Part shown: piece by piece, positions 33,152 through 42,846 of the stretch
Position numbering within the stretch: the stretch's first letter is position 1
How the letters are laid out: each line of letters begins with the position of its first letter
DNA from: Fimbriimonas planktonicus
Lineage (GTDB): Bacteria > Armatimonadota > Fimbriimonadia > Fimbriimonadales > Fimbriimonadaceae
DNA: 64,000 nucleotides
Assembly (NCBI GenBank): GCA_965234685.1
Contig: OZ248539.1
Span: forward strand, 620,001 to 684,000
Direction: 5' to 3'
Notes under the pieces: generated by a model
Seen by the model: only the letters and a program-made list of their open reading frames with translations
Told to the model about the DNA's origin: nothing
Database searches by the model: none
Program-made: the position numbers and the translations under genes

Positions 33152-34407
33152 GTCTCGTGAATCTCCTGCGCGACGCGCTCACCGCTCTCAAGCGCCCCCT
33201 CAATGAAACCCGTCCACTTTGCGGTGTGCTCACCGGCAAAATACACGCGTCCGACCGGCTCGGCGATGTACTGCATTCCGCCAAAAACGTATCCCGGCGC
33301 CAGGTGCGAAAAGGCTCCTTTCGCGAAGGGGTCATGGATCCAGTCGCTGACCCAACCCTTCACAAACTCACCGCGCGCGGTCGGGAAAATCTGTTCCAGT
33401 TCGGCGAGGCCAATCTCAAGTGGGTCACCGAAGGCAAGAATATCAACCGCTTCCTGACCGCAAATGTAAGCGCTTAGGATCGGAGCCGATCCTAGCCCAG
33501 CATCCCAGATCTGCTGCAACTTGCCGTCCCAATGCAGGTTCCCGTTTCCAAGCGTTCCGTTCCAAAAGTTGTTCTTGAACTGCCAGGTCAGCTTGATCGC
33601 CCTACTCATTTCGCAACGCTCCTGGCTAAGGTGAGCGGTATCCGGCAAGTTAGGCTTGAAATTGATTTGTCGAGTTACGCTCGGAGGGACCGTGATGACG
33701 ACGAGGTCAAAAGGGTGACCATCAACGGTAACACCGTCAACGTCTTGGTGGATTTCAGAAACTTTGGTGCTGAGTCGGATATCCAGCCCGACTGCCATTT
33801 GTTCGGCCAAAGCGCTCGCGCCATTTTCGAATCGAAAAGCCGACATCTCCGCGCCTTCCCGATCGAGATAGAGTCGATAACCTAATAGCCAACCGAGCAG
33901 GCCGATGCGCTCAGGATCGTCACCTTCGTCGCTCCGTAGCTGGGCCGAGACCCACCATTTGCCAACTTCCGACTGACAGATCTGCGCGACGAGGCCCTCT
34001 AGAGTTTCGTCATCCAGGTCATAAAATCCTTCGTTCTCCCAGCCCGGGAAAACCAATTTCCCAGAAAGTGAAACGGCGTTGTTCTCAAGATCAACCGCAT
34101 CCGATTCTGCCGCCTCCCATAGGTTGTCTTCAGAAATCCATTCGCCTTTATAGATAATTCCGCGAGGCTCTTCCGGGGCGGGCAACAGGTTCTGGCTGAA
34201 CTCCAGCATTCGCTTGAGCACTCGGTCATGGTCCGCATCAATCCATTCGCCGCCCGCTTCGAAGACGGCGTCTCCTTCGCGGACGGTGTGGCATCGGCCA
34301 CCTACGCGATCCCGCGCTTCAAAAATCGTGGTCTCATGGCCCAAGTCATTCAACCGATGCGACGCTTCTAAGCCGGAGAACCCGGCGCCAACAATTGCGA
34401 TCTTCAT
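33142..34407 (-). CDS. FAD-dependent amine oxidase (monoamine oxidase-like)
   Basis: Oxidises an amine, or a related substrate, with FAD. The 421-residue protein shows the Rossmann motif IVGAGFSGLEASHRL, ARDRVGGRCHTV, and the C-terminal FAD-binding RVYFAGEHTAKWTGFIEGALESG, as in the MAO/polyamine oxidase family. It could also be a phytoene-desaturase-like enzyme, but the GEH..W.GF.EGA end favours amine oxidase. It is coupled to the small membrane protein upstream (4-base overlap) and to the amidohydrolase downstream. Confidence 0.88.
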   Translation of the reverse strand: MKIAIVGAGFSGLEASHRLNDLGHETTIFEARDRVGGRCHTVREGDAVFEAGGEWIDADHDRVLKRMLEFSQNLLPAPEEPRGIIYKGEWISEDNLWEAAESDAVDLENNAVSLSGKLVFPGWENEGFYDLDDETLEGLVAQICQSEVGKWWVSAQLRSDEGDDPERIGLLGWLLGYRLYLDREGAEMSAFRFENGASALAEQMAVGLDIRLSTKVSEIHQDVDGVTVDGHPFDLVVITVPPSVTRQINFKPNLPDTAHLSQERCEMSRAIKLTWQFKNNFWNGTLGNGNLHWDGKLQQIWDAGLGSAPILSAYICGQEAVDILAFGDPLEIGLAELEQIFPTARGEFVKGWVSDWIHDPFAKGAFSHLAPGYVFGGMQYIAEPVGRVYFAGEHTAKWTGFIEGALESGERVAQEIHETWS

Positions 34408-34661
34408 TTGCGTTGTGCTGCCTCAGCCTGTCGCTGAAAATTAAAGATCAGCGCCAGCAAGGTTCCGGCGCCAAAAATGCCGACTGCCCAATTCGGCGCT
34501 TTCTGGCCGTACAGCAAGATTGCCGCTGCCATACAGCCAAAGGCAACCGCCATCAACTTTGCTCCCGGAAATGTTTTTAAGCGGGCGAGGTTCACAATCG
34601 CCATCAAGCCGCAAAGCCCCGCCGCGTAGTTGAGAAAGAGAGTGAGTTCAGAAGCCGTCAC
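34404..34661 (-). CDS. Small membrane protein, three helices
   Basis: An 85-residue membrane protein with three predicted helices (LFLNYAAGLCGLMAIVNLA, LMAVAFGCMAAAILLYG, WAVGIFGAGTLLALIFNFQ) and a charged C-terminal end. No family recognised. It starts at a GTG and overlaps the amine oxidase start by 4 bases, so it is the first gene of a three-gene operon; it may anchor the oxidase to the membrane. Confidence 0.6.
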   Translation of the reverse strand: MTASELTLFLNYAAGLCGLMAIVNLARLKTFPGAKLMAVAFGCMAAAILLYGQKAPNWAVGIFGAGTLLALIFNFQRQAEAAQRK

Positions 34662-34686
34662 GAGAGATGACTTCAGTATGTCGCGC

Positions 34687-36057
34687 TTACTTCTGGATCG
34701 TCATTCGATCGACTTCCTTTCCGGTCTGGCTGATTTGCTTGAGCACAAGCCTCTTGCCCTTGACCGTGACGTGACTGAAGTTGTGATCGGCAATGTAGAT
34801 GGCCTGGAATGGCTTCCACTTCTCGGGCGCGCCGTTGAAATCCACGTTATAAAGGCCGCGTCCGCCCGCGCCATCGACAATGTGAATGACGCCGTTCGGT
34901 TTCAGTTTCTTGACTCCGTCGAACTGCTTATCCACCGCCCAGTCGTCCTTAACAAGCTCTTCACGTGTGGCGCCCTTCTTCGCACCCACTTGAATCGGGA
35001 ATGTTCGTTGGTAGTTGTGAACGTGGCCGCAGAAGACGATGTCCACTTTGCCCTCCTCAAAGATTTCCTGGACCAGGCGCATTTGCTTCTCGCCTTGGTG
35101 CGTCGTGCTACTGTGGAAGCTGGGCTGGTGGTAGCTCACGAACCGCCATGTTTTCTTCGTCGCCTTCGCGAGGTCGTCCTTCAGCCACTGGCGGAGCTTT
35201 GGATTGGTCCAATCGACGTATGGATTTGCGTCGAGGCAAGTCCAGTGGGCATTCCCATAGTCGAAGCTAAAGTTCGCGCCGCGTGGATAGTTCGGCCCGG
35301 CTGCCTTTTGGAACGCCGCCAGTCTCTCTGGGGTGCCGGTAAGCACCGTCGATCCCGGCTCGCCCACTTGCGTGATCGGGCCGTTAAGCGGTTGGTGCCA
35401 GTAGTAGAAAAATGCTTGGGCATCCGGGAAGCGATTGAGGTCCCGCATCAAGATATCGTGGTTGCCCGGAATCCCGACCGTGAGCGTCTGGGTGAGAAGG
35501 GGAGAACCCTTGCTTGGCCAAGCATCCGAACGCGTGTGATACGGCCAAAACTCCGACTTGTACTCCGAAACGCGACCGTTGTCGTACACGATGTCTCCGG
35601 TGAGAACCAACAAATCTGGGTTCGTGCGGCTGGCTTGATACGAGATCTGCGCCTGGACAAGTGAGGCGGTGCCACAGTCGCCAAAGACGGCAAATGTGTG
35701 GTCCTGTCGATCGGACTTAGGTGCGATTGCGGTTCCCGTGTAAACCACGCTGCCAGATTCTCGTAGCTCGTACTGGATCTTATCTCCTGGCTTCAGACCG
35801 GTAAGCGTGGCGGCATAAACGCGGTGCGGCTCAACGGTTTCGGGCGAAATGGTCTTGAAGTCGAGCTTGGCCGTTTTCGTGGAGGTGCCCTGTTGGTACT
35901 TCAGCTCAAACGTATAGGGGTTGTTCGGCGTATGCCAAACGAGCGCCAGCGAATATCGGCCGTTTGCCGCCTGATTGCCAAGTTGAATGCACGGCGGAAC
36001 GGTGAGAATATTTGCCGGTGCGATCGCCACAGAGCAAAGAAGGGAGAGCGAAGTCAC
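34687..36057 (-). CDS. Purple-acid-phosphatase-like metallophosphoesterase, exported
   Basis: A 456-residue exported phosphoesterase. The N terminus is a signal-like segment; the first 120 residues form a fibronectin-type Ig domain (ATLTGLKPGDKIQYEL), as in plant-type purple acid phosphatases. The metal motifs follow in order: FAVFGDCG, LTGDIVYDNG, VGIPGNHDI, and FCGHVHNYQRTFP. Activity is on phosphate monoesters, with a Fe-Zn or Fe-Mn centre. Start codon at 36057 is a GTG. It is separated by 25 bases from the membrane-protein gene downstream. Confidence 0.9.
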   Translation of the reverse strand: MTSLSLLCSVAIAPANILTVPPCIQLGNQAANGRYSLALVWHTPNNPYTFELKYQQGTSTKTAKLDFKTISPETVEPHRVYAATLTGLKPGDKIQYELRESGSVVYTGTAIAPKSDRQDHTFAVFGDCGTASLVQAQISYQASRTNPDLLVLTGDIVYDNGRVSEYKSEFWPYHTRSDAWPSKGSPLLTQTLTVGIPGNHDILMRDLNRFPDAQAFFYYWHQPLNGPITQVGEPGSTVLTGTPERLAAFQKAAGPNYPRGANFSFDYGNAHWTCLDANPYVDWTNPKLRQWLKDDLAKATKKTWRFVSYHQPSFHSSTTHQGEKQMRLVQEIFEEGKVDIVFCGHVHNYQRTFPIQVGAKKGATREELVKDDWAVDKQFDGVKKLKPNGVIHIVDGAGGRGLYNVDFNGAPEKWKPFQAIYIADHNFSHVTVKGKRLVLKQISQTGKEVDRMTIQK

Positions 36058-36097
36058 GCTATGTTATGACCGTTTTTGGTTAAGCGATGGTAAAGAC

Positions 36098-36742
36098 TTA
36101 TTGCGTGGCTGCGAGGTCGAGAATCTCTTGCGCGGTCCGAACGGGCCAAAGCACCGGTGAACCATCTTCTGACCGTTCGTTACCAATTTGAATGACCCCA
36201 ACCCGCCGCGATCGTGCGGTGGGAATCAACGTTTCCTTCGCATCCTCGTCTGACTGGGAGAGTGCAATGACTTCGAACGCATCGTGAAACTGCCAAGTAC
36301 CGAGAGTGGCCAATGCAGGCCCTTCAGAGACCAGGCCGAGATACCGCAGGTGTCCCTCTTGCCGAGCAGATTCAAGCGCTTCCAAGGCTCCGGAGATTTG
36401 ATACTCCTCCACCGCGCGGCGTACCGGGATCAGATAGAAGTCCAGATAGTCCCGGCCCATGCAGCTGAGGGTCTCGATGAGGTGGCTCTGGATCAAATCT
36501 GTCGCGTGGGTGTGGTCGCTGGCTCGCTCGTAATCGGTCGTTCCGCGGGCAATCACAACGCCCGTATGGGAGCGCATCAGTCCGCCCCAAAGAATCGGTC
36601 GACTCGAAATATCTAGCGGCAGTCCCGAATCCCGCGCAGCCTCCACCATCAGAGGAATCTCCGTAAGGTCCGCCGGAACCTCCAGCTTCAACCAAACGGC
36701 AGGAAAAGCCTGATTAGTGCGACCCAAAAGTGGCGTCGACAT
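36098..36742 (-). CDS. Reduced aldo-keto-reductase-like protein
   Basis: A 214-residue protein with the family block RDYLDFYLIPVRRAVEEYQI, HLIETLSCMGRDYLDFYLIP and LESARQEGHLRYLGLVSEGP, which resemble the middle of an AKR barrel (LxxLxxDYiDLyxiH ... ALexlxxeGkiRyiGvS). The catalytic Asp-Tyr-Lys-His set is not evident and the length is well short of the normal about 300, so it is probably inactive or has a new role. Its ATG overlaps the gmd stop (TGATG), so it belongs to that operon. Confidence 0.6.
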   Translation of the reverse strand: MSTPLLGRTNQAFPAVWLKLEVPADLTEIPLMVEAARDSGLPLDISSRPILWGGLMRSHTGVVIARGTTDYERASDHTHATDLIQSHLIETLSCMGRDYLDFYLIPVRRAVEEYQISGALEALESARQEGHLRYLGLVSEGPALATLGTWQFHDAFEVIALSQSDEDAKETLIPTARSRRVGVIQIGNERSEDGSPVLWPVRTAQEILDLAATQ

Positions 36743-37773
36743 CAGACCCGGAGAATCCCTCGGGCCGCACGGTCGAGATCGGCCGTCATCATCATTTCGA
36801 CCAACTCTTGGAACGTTGTGGTCGGCTTCCAGCCGAGCTGAGTGCGGGCCTTCGTCGAATCGCCAAGCAGGGTGTCGACTTCTGCGGGTCGGTAGAACTC
36901 ACTCTTGATTTGTACGATGGTCTTGCCGTCGTCGTCTTTCGCAAACTCGCTCGCGCCTTCACCTTCCCAGTGAAGTCGGAACCCAGCCACCTCGGCCGCG
37001 CGATTCACGAACTCGCGCACGGTATGCATTTCGCCGGTGCTGAGCACAAAATCGTCCGCCTGATCGGCCTGCACCATCTGAATCATGCCTTCAACGTAGT
37101 CCCCAGCGAAGCCCCAGTCGCGATGAGCGTCGAGATTCCCAAGCTCCAACGGAGCCGTTCGGCCGTGCTTGATCAGTGCGAGATGGCTAGTAATTTTTCT
37201 CGTCACAAACTCGGTGCCACGCAGCGGCGATTCGTGATTAAACAGAATCCCGCTGGTCGCATGCAGGTTGTAGCTCTCGCGATAGTTGACCGTGATCCAG
37301 TGGGCGTAAAGCTTGGCTACACCGTACGGACTTCGGGGATAGAATGGCGTCGATTCCTTTTGCGGCGTCTCTTGAACCTTGCCAAACATCTCGCTGGTGC
37401 TCGCCTGATAGAAACGGATCGAAGGGTCTACCGTTCGGATGGCTTCGAGAATGCGAAGTGGGCCCAGGGCATCGGCGTCGGTGGTGTAGATCGGTTGCTC
37501 GAAGCTGAGGGCGACGAAGCTCTGGGCGGCGAGATTGTAAATCTCATCCGGTCGAACCTTATCGATGGCCCGCAGAATGTTGCTCGGCTCCAGCAAATCG
37601 AACGGAACGCGCTTCACTTGGTCGGCGATTCCTAAGTAATCCAGCCGCCAAAAATCGGAACTCGCGCTGCGGCGGTACGCGCCATGGACCTCGTATCCGC
37701 GTTCAATCAGGCGTTTGCAGAGGTATGCCCCGTCCTGCCCTGTAACCCCCGTAACCAGCGCACGTTTCGTCAT
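36742..37773 (-). CDS. gmd: GDP-mannose 4,6-dehydratase
   Basis: Converts GDP-mannose into GDP-4-keto-6-deoxymannose, on the way to GDP-fucose or GDP-rhamnose for surface polysaccharide. The 343-residue protein has the Rossmann motif LVTGVTGQDGAYLCKRLI, the catalytic STSEMFGKVQETPQ with YPRSPYGVAKLYAHW (Tyr and Lys of the SDR site) and ILFNHESPLRGTEFVTRKI; GNLDAHRDWGFAGDYVEGM is also diagnostic. No fucose synthetase (fcl) follows; the next gene in the operon is the reduced AKR-like protein. Confidence 0.96.
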   Translation of the reverse strand: MTKRALVTGVTGQDGAYLCKRLIERGYEVHGAYRRSASSDFWRLDYLGIADQVKRVPFDLLEPSNILRAIDKVRPDEIYNLAAQSFVALSFEQPIYTTDADALGPLRILEAIRTVDPSIRFYQASTSEMFGKVQETPQKESTPFYPRSPYGVAKLYAHWITVNYRESYNLHATSGILFNHESPLRGTEFVTRKITSHLALIKHGRTAPLELGNLDAHRDWGFAGDYVEGMIQMVQADQADDFVLSTGEMHTVREFVNRAAEVAGFRLHWEGEGASEFAKDDDGKTIVQIKSEFYRPAEVDTLLGDSTKARTQLGWKPTTTFQELVEMMMTADLDRAARGILRV

Positions 37774-37836
37774 TGCCGAGAGTGTTCCACATCGATTTCC
37801 ATTCGTGGGTTTGAGCGTGTACGATAGGAGTCAGCA

Positions 37837-40800
37837 ATGGCGCAACAACTTCGGCTTTTCGGACTAGGAATTCTTCCGGTGGCATGGGTCGCGATCTCAA
37901 TCGGACAATCAAAGCCCGTGTCCTTCGAGAAAGACCTTCAGCCGCTGGTGAAACAGAAGTGCCTTCGCTGCCATACCGGCGAAAAGTCGCAGGGCGGACT
38001 CGACCTATCCACGATCGCTGGCTGGAAGAAAGGCGGCGTTTCGGGGCCATTACTGAACCTGAAGAACCCGGCCCAGTCATTGCTGATGGTCCGGATCCTC
38101 GGCACCGACGGCAAGATGAAAATGCCGATGGGCGAAACCATGTCCGCCGCCGAAATCGGAAAGTTTCAGGCATGGGTGGATCAGGGCGCGAAACTTCCGC
38201 TCCCCGAGCCCAGTTTCAACGAGGTCCAAGCGATTTTCCAAGCCCACTGCAGCGGTTGCCACGGCGCGGAATCGCCAAAGGCTGGCCTAAACCTGTTCAC
38301 CAAGGCCGGAATTCTACAGGCCATCAAACCCGGCAAGCCCGACGAATCTCTCCTGATGCGACGTGTGCTTGGTCTCGACGGAAAGCCACAAATGCCGATG
38401 GGCTTTGCGCCTCTCTCCGCCGCGAAGCTCGACACCCTTAAGCGATGGATCGCCGCTGGCGCAAAGACGGAAACAAAGAGCGCCGGACTATGGTCGTTTG
38501 GCCCCGTAACAAAGCCGGTGCCACCAACGGTCGGTGGAACTTGGGCGAGAAACGGTGTTGACAAATTCGTCTTCGCCAAGCTCCAAGAACAAGGGCTAAA
38601 ACCAAGCCCGCCCGCGCCACAAGAAACGCTTTTGAGACGCCTTTATCTCGACCTCGTTGGCCTTCCGCCGTCGCCTGCCGAAGTTGACGCTTACCTAGCC
38701 GACAAAAGCGCCGACCGCTATGAAAGAAAAGTCGATGAACTGCTGAAGTCCCCGCACTACGGAGAACGGCAAGCTCGAATCTGGCTCGACCTATCGCGTT
38801 ACGCCGATACCAACGGCTTCGAGAAAGATGGCATCCGAACCGCCTGGCGCTATCGAGACTGGGTGATCAACGCTTTCAATCGAAACATGCCGTTCGATCA
38901 GTTCACGATTGAACAGGTCGCCGGAGACATGCTTCCGAAAGCCAATCAGGACCAGCTCATTGCCACCGGGTTCCTGCGAAATTCCATGCAAAACATGGAA
39001 GGTGGTGTCGACCAGGCCGAGGCGTATCACTACGTGATCGTCGATCGCGTGAACACCACAAGCTCGGTCTTCATGGGCGCCACCGTCGCCTGCGCCCGCT
39101 GCCACGACCACAAGTTCGACCCAATCTCCCAGAAGGACTATTACGGCCTCTATGCCCTAATGGGCAACACGAAGTACGAGGTCACCGGCGACAACAACGT
39201 GGGCGGCCAGCTTTGGATGGAGCCCGTGCTGAACGTAATCCCAGAAAGCACCCAAAAGGAACTGGACGAGATCGCGGCCTCAGAAAAAGTAGCGAGCGCC
39301 GAGGTTGCCAAAAAGAAGGCCGAAATTCTTGCTGAGCACAAATCGCAAGCGCCCCTTGTGGAAACGCCAGAACCGGGGAAGATTGAGCTCTCCGCGCCAA
39401 CTCTCACGGCATCCAAATCTGGCGAATTCTTCCTCGTAAAAGGCAGTGCCGGAACCGCGGACTACAAAGTCTCCGTCAGCAATCGAAACTCAAGCCCAAC
39501 GCTCTTTGTCTACGCGGAGCCAGATGCTTCGCTTCCAGCGAAAGGGCCAGGGACGGCATCGAGCGGCAACTTCATCCTAAGCGAGGTGTTCCTCGAGATT
39601 GGTGGAAAGATGTACTCAGCGGTTGCAGCAACGGCAAACATCACGCAATCCGGATACAGCGTCCACGACGTGAACGACGGCAACGTCGAAACCGGTTGGG
39701 CCGCGTACAACGGCGTGGGCAAGTCGCTTGCGGCGGGCTTCCGATTTGAGGGGCTGCCGAGCAGCGGCGAACGGAAGCTGGTTCTGCGGTTCGGCAGCAC
39801 GGAATGGCTAGAGCATCGGCTCGGCAAATTCCGAGTCACCAGTTCGAACCAGCCAACCGCGCTTTGGACCGCATTGCCGGCGAAGGCAACCGAGGACGAA
39901 ATCCTCTTTGCCCACCCGGCCTTGAACAAGCAGAACGAGCAACTTCGCGCTCTGCAGCGCCGAAAGCGAGCCATTGATCGAACCATCGAGGATTCAACCG
40001 CGCTGATCGTTCGCGAAAAGCCAACCACCGAACCCCTGACCGCGTGGCTTCTGACCCGTGGCGAATTCATGGGCCGCAAAGAAAAAGTCCCGGCCGGCGT
40101 TCCGGGTCAACTTCCAAAGCTCCGACCCGGCGAGCGCGCCGATCGTTTGAGTTTTGCCAAATGGCTCGTGCGAAAAGATAATCCGCTCACCGCGCGCGTG
40201 TTCGTCAACCGTGTCTGGCAGCAGTACTTCGGACGCGGGATCGTGGAAACCGTGGAGGACTTCGGCACGCAAGGCTCGCCGCCCACGCACCCAGAACTCC
40301 TCGACTGGCTCGCAAATGAGTTCGTGACCAGCGGCTGGAATCAGAAGGCGCTCCACCGCAAGATCGTTCTCAGCAGCACCTATCGGCAATCGAGCACGGT
40401 GTCCCAAGCGGCGTTGGCAAAGGATCCGAAAAACGAATGGCTGGCGAGAGGCCCGCGCGTTCGACTCGAAGCCGAGTTGATCCGCGACTCCGTTCTCTCC
40501 GCTTCTGGATTGCTGAGCCGAAAGGTCGGTGGTCCAAGCGTGTTCCCGAGCCAACCTGCCGGCGTATGGAACAGCCCGTACAGCGGCGAGCGATGGATTC
40601 CGAGCCAGGGCGAAGACGCGTATCGCCGCGGCATTTACACCTTCATCAAGCGAACCTCGCCGTATCCGAACTTTGCCGCCTTCGATGCCCCAAGCCGCGA
40701 AGAGTGCACCGTCCGGCGAAGCCAAACCAACACGCCGCTCCAAGCCCTGGCGATGATGAACGACGCCACCGTCATCGAAGCCGCGGAAGCACTCAGCAAG

Positions 40801-40989
40801 CGAATGACCCGCGAAGGTGGGCCGGACCTCGCGAGCCGCCTTAAGTACGGCTTCCGACTTTGCACCGGACGCCGACCGACCGCCGCCGAACTCAATCGCC
40901 TGCTTGCCCTTGCCAAGAAACGTAAAAACTCGCTTGACTTAGCCGCCATGGCGCTGCTGAACCTCGACGAGACGATCACTAAGGAGTAA
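37837..40989 (+). CDS. Large exported cytochrome c protein, PSCyt1/DUF1549/DUF1553
   Basis: A 1050-residue exported protein common in planctomycetes. Two cytochrome c-like modules come first (CLRCHTGE near residue 45 and CSGCHGAES near 138). DUF1549 follows (YLDLVGLPPSPAEVDAYLA ... VACARCHDHKFDPISQKDYY), then a carbohydrate-binding-like beta region (residues 520-680) and DUF1553 (WLVRKDNPLTARVFVNRVWQ ... RRSQTNTPLQALAMMNDATV). The reaction is unknown. The gene is followed 6 bases later by the DUF1501 gene, the usual partner, so they are one operon. Confidence 0.92.
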   Translation: MAQQLRLFGLGILPVAWVAISIGQSKPVSFEKDLQPLVKQKCLRCHTGEKSQGGLDLSTIAGWKKGGVSGPLLNLKNPAQSLLMVRILGTDGKMKMPMGETMSAAEIGKFQAWVDQGAKLPLPEPSFNEVQAIFQAHCSGCHGAESPKAGLNLFTKAGILQAIKPGKPDESLLMRRVLGLDGKPQMPMGFAPLSAAKLDTLKRWIAAGAKTETKSAGLWSFGPVTKPVPPTVGGTWARNGVDKFVFAKLQEQGLKPSPPAPQETLLRRLYLDLVGLPPSPAEVDAYLADKSADRYERKVDELLKSPHYGERQARIWLDLSRYADTNGFEKDGIRTAWRYRDWVINAFNRNMPFDQFTIEQVAGDMLPKANQDQLIATGFLRNSMQNMEGGVDQAEAYHYVIVDRVNTTSSVFMGATVACARCHDHKFDPISQKDYYGLYALMGNTKYEVTGDNNVGGQLWMEPVLNVIPESTQKELDEIAASEKVASAEVAKKKAEILAEHKSQAPLVETPEPGKIELSAPTLTASKSGEFFLVKGSAGTADYKVSVSNRNSSPTLFVYAEPDASLPAKGPGTASSGNFILSEVFLEIGGKMYSAVAATANITQSGYSVHDVNDGNVETGWAAYNGVGKSLAAGFRFEGLPSSGERKLVLRFGSTEWLEHRLGKFRVTSSNQPTALWTALPAKATEDEILFAHPALNKQNEQLRALQRRKRAIDRTIEDSTALIVREKPTTEPLTAWLLTRGEFMGRKEKVPAGVPGQLPKLRPGERADRLSFAKWLVRKDNPLTARVFVNRVWQQYFGRGIVETVEDFGTQGSPPTHPELLDWLANEFVTSGWNQKALHRKIVLSSTYRQSSTVSQAALAKDPKNEWLARGPRVRLEAELIRDSVLSASGLLSRKVGGPSVFPSQPAGVWNSPYSGERWIPSQGEDAYRRGIYTFIKRTSPYPNFAAFDAPSREECTVRRSQTNTPLQALAMMNDATVIEAAEALSKRMTREGGPDLASRLKYGFRLCTGRRPTAAELNRLLALAKKRKNSLDLAAMALLNLDETITKE

Positions 40990-40995
40990 CCCGGG

Positions 40996-42456
40996 ATGAA
41001 CTACAAAGACGAACAAGACAAAATCGCCCTGCGCGAAATCACCCGCCGCACGTTGCTCCGCGAAACCGGATACGGGGTCGGTGGCCTCGCCCTCGCCAGC
41101 ATGCTCGGCGGCAACGCCTTTGGTGCGCAGCAAAAGCGCACCGACCCGATGGCGGTCAAGCCTCCGCACTTTGCCCCGAAAGCAAAGAGCGTCATCTACC
41201 TCTTCATGGCGGGCGCGCCTTCGCAGTTCGAGCTCTTCGATCCCAAGCCAACGCTAACCAAATTCGACGGGCAGGAGTGTCCGGACGACCTATTGAACGG
41301 TGAGCGATTCGCCTTCATTCGAGGCAAGCCCAAGCTCCTCGGCTCACCGTACAAGTTCCGCCAAGCAGGGAAGTCGGGGCAGTGGGTCAGCGAGCTTATG
41401 CCGCATTTCGATGGCATTGCGGACGACGTTGCCGTGATTCGCAGCATGGTCACCGACCAGTTCAACCACGCGCCGGCGCAGTTGTTCATGAACACCGGAT
41501 TCCAACTCCCGGGCCGCCCTAGCCTCGGTAGCTGGCTCACCTACGGCCTTGGCTCCGAGCGAGAAGACCTGCCGGGCTTCGTGGTCCTGCTCAGCGGAGA
41601 AAACAACCCGGATGGCGGTAAGGCGTGCTATGGAAGCGGCTTCTTGCCGACCTCCTATCAGGGAGTCGAGTTCCGCTCTGAAGGCGATCCCGTATTGTTC
41701 TTGCAGGATCCGAAAGGGATGGATCGCGGCACGCGACGAGAAATGCTGGATGCCGTCCGCGACCTGAACCGGCTGAAGTTCCAGCAGGTTCTTGACCCCG
41801 AAATCGAGTCTAGAATTGCCCAATACGAGCTCGCTTTCCGAATGCAAACGAGCGTCCCGGAACTCGCCGATCTTTCGAAGGAAACGCCCGAGACGATCGA
41901 GTTGTACGGCGCCGAGCCCGGAAAGCGATCGTTCGCCAACAACTGCATCCTCGCCCGGCGACTCGTCGAGCGTGGCGTTCGCTTTGTGCAGCTCTACCAC
42001 CGCGGCTGGGACAACCACGGCACCGGCCCCGGCGACGACATCATGACGCGCCTTCCAAAGCTATGTAAGGAAGTCGACCAAGCGGCCGCTGCCCTCGTCA
42101 TGGACCTCAAACGAAACGGATTGCTAGACGAAACCCTCGTCATCTGGGGCGGCGAATTTGGCCGAACGCCGATGAACGAAGGCCGAGGCGGATCGCCCTT
42201 CAAAGGCCGAGACCACCACCCGCGCGCCTTCACCATCTGGGCCGCCGGCGGCGGAATCAAGCCCGGAATCTCGCTTGGCGCGACCGACGAACTCGGCTAC
42301 AACATCACCGAAGACCCCGTCCACGTCCACGACCTCCACGCCACCATCCTGCACCAAATGGGCCTAGACCACACCCGCCTGACCTACCGGTATCAAGGCC
42401 GAGATTTCCGCCTGACGGATGTTCACGGGAACGTTGTAAAGAAGCTGATCGCCTAG
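40996..42456 (+). CDS. DUF1501 family Tat-exported protein
   Basis: A 486-residue protein with a twin-arginine signal (TRRTLLRETGYGVGGLALAS) and the DUF1501 alkaline-phosphatase-like fold: VIYLFMAGAPSQFELFDPK, GSWLTYGLGSEREDLPGFV, LYHRGWDNHGTGPGDDI, TLVIWGGEFGRTPMNEG and RDHHPRAFTIWAAGGGIKPG. Such proteins are sulfatase-superfamily relatives, with hydrolase activity on sulfate or phosphate esters suspected but not shown. It pairs with the PSCyt1/DUF1553 gene upstream; their co-export points to a shared extracellular task. Confidence 0.92.
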   Translation: MNYKDEQDKIALREITRRTLLRETGYGVGGLALASMLGGNAFGAQQKRTDPMAVKPPHFAPKAKSVIYLFMAGAPSQFELFDPKPTLTKFDGQECPDDLLNGERFAFIRGKPKLLGSPYKFRQAGKSGQWVSELMPHFDGIADDVAVIRSMVTDQFNHAPAQLFMNTGFQLPGRPSLGSWLTYGLGSEREDLPGFVVLLSGENNPDGGKACYGSGFLPTSYQGVEFRSEGDPVLFLQDPKGMDRGTRREMLDAVRDLNRLKFQQVLDPEIESRIAQYELAFRMQTSVPELADLSKETPETIELYGAEPGKRSFANNCILARRLVERGVRFVQLYHRGWDNHGTGPGDDIMTRLPKLCKEVDQAAAALVMDLKRNGLLDETLVIWGGEFGRTPMNEGRGGSPFKGRDHHPRAFTIWAAGGGIKPGISLGATDELGYNITEDPVHVHDLHATILHQMGLDHTRLTYRYQGRDFRLTDVHGNVVKKLIA

Positions 42457-42459
42457 CGC

Positions 42460-42846
42460 TTATTGGCCGGATTTCACTTCGGCCACCGGCTTCCGAACCC
42501 CGCTCCAAAGCCACGCTCCTGCGGCAAAGCTGAGGACGGAAATGACGGCTAAGGTGAGAATTTCCGTACTCGGCAGAAAAGCGGTGGACTGCGCATACGC
42601 CGCCACTCCGGCGGTCAAAGTTCCGAGCATGAGGAGATCGTAAGCATCAAACCGGTTCCGCTCGCCGACGGTTCCAGATGGCGCTTTCACAAATCGGAAC
42701 CCAAGATAAACCGGAATCGCGAGGAGTTTGAGAACGAATCGAATCAGCCCAAGATCGCTCAAAAGGTTATGCGCCAAGACAACAAGCGCAACGAGGATGG
42801 CGGGGAGGAGCAAGAGGCGCCAACGGTATTCGAAATAGACAGACAT
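42460..42846 (-). CDS. Small integral membrane protein, unknown
   Basis: A 128-residue membrane protein with about four hydrophobic segments (LLLPAILVALVVLAHNLL, VLKLLAIPVYLGFRFV, DLLMLGTLTAGVAAYAQS, TLAVISVLSFAAGAWLW). The start at ATG 42846 (MSVYFEYRW) is chosen; a longer frame to 42924 reads as low-complexity and lacks support. No family recognised. It lies on the far side of the DUF1501 gene, convergent with it, and marks the last host-like gene before the AT-rich island. Confidence 0.55.
   Translation of the reverse strand: MSVYFEYRWRLLLLPAILVALVVLAHNLLSDLGLIRFVLKLLAIPVYLGFRFVKAPSGTVGERNRFDAYDLLMLGTLTAGVAAYAQSTAFLPSTEILTLAVISVLSFAAGAWLWSGVRKPVAEVKSGQ

Noticed and set aside
34630..35664. 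Large plus-strand open frame over the phosphatase gene
   Set aside because: It is antisense to a well-supported enzyme with all motifs in order; no family match.
36730..37635. Plus-strand frame opposite gmd
   Set aside because: gmd has complete catalytic motifs; this is its antisense shadow.
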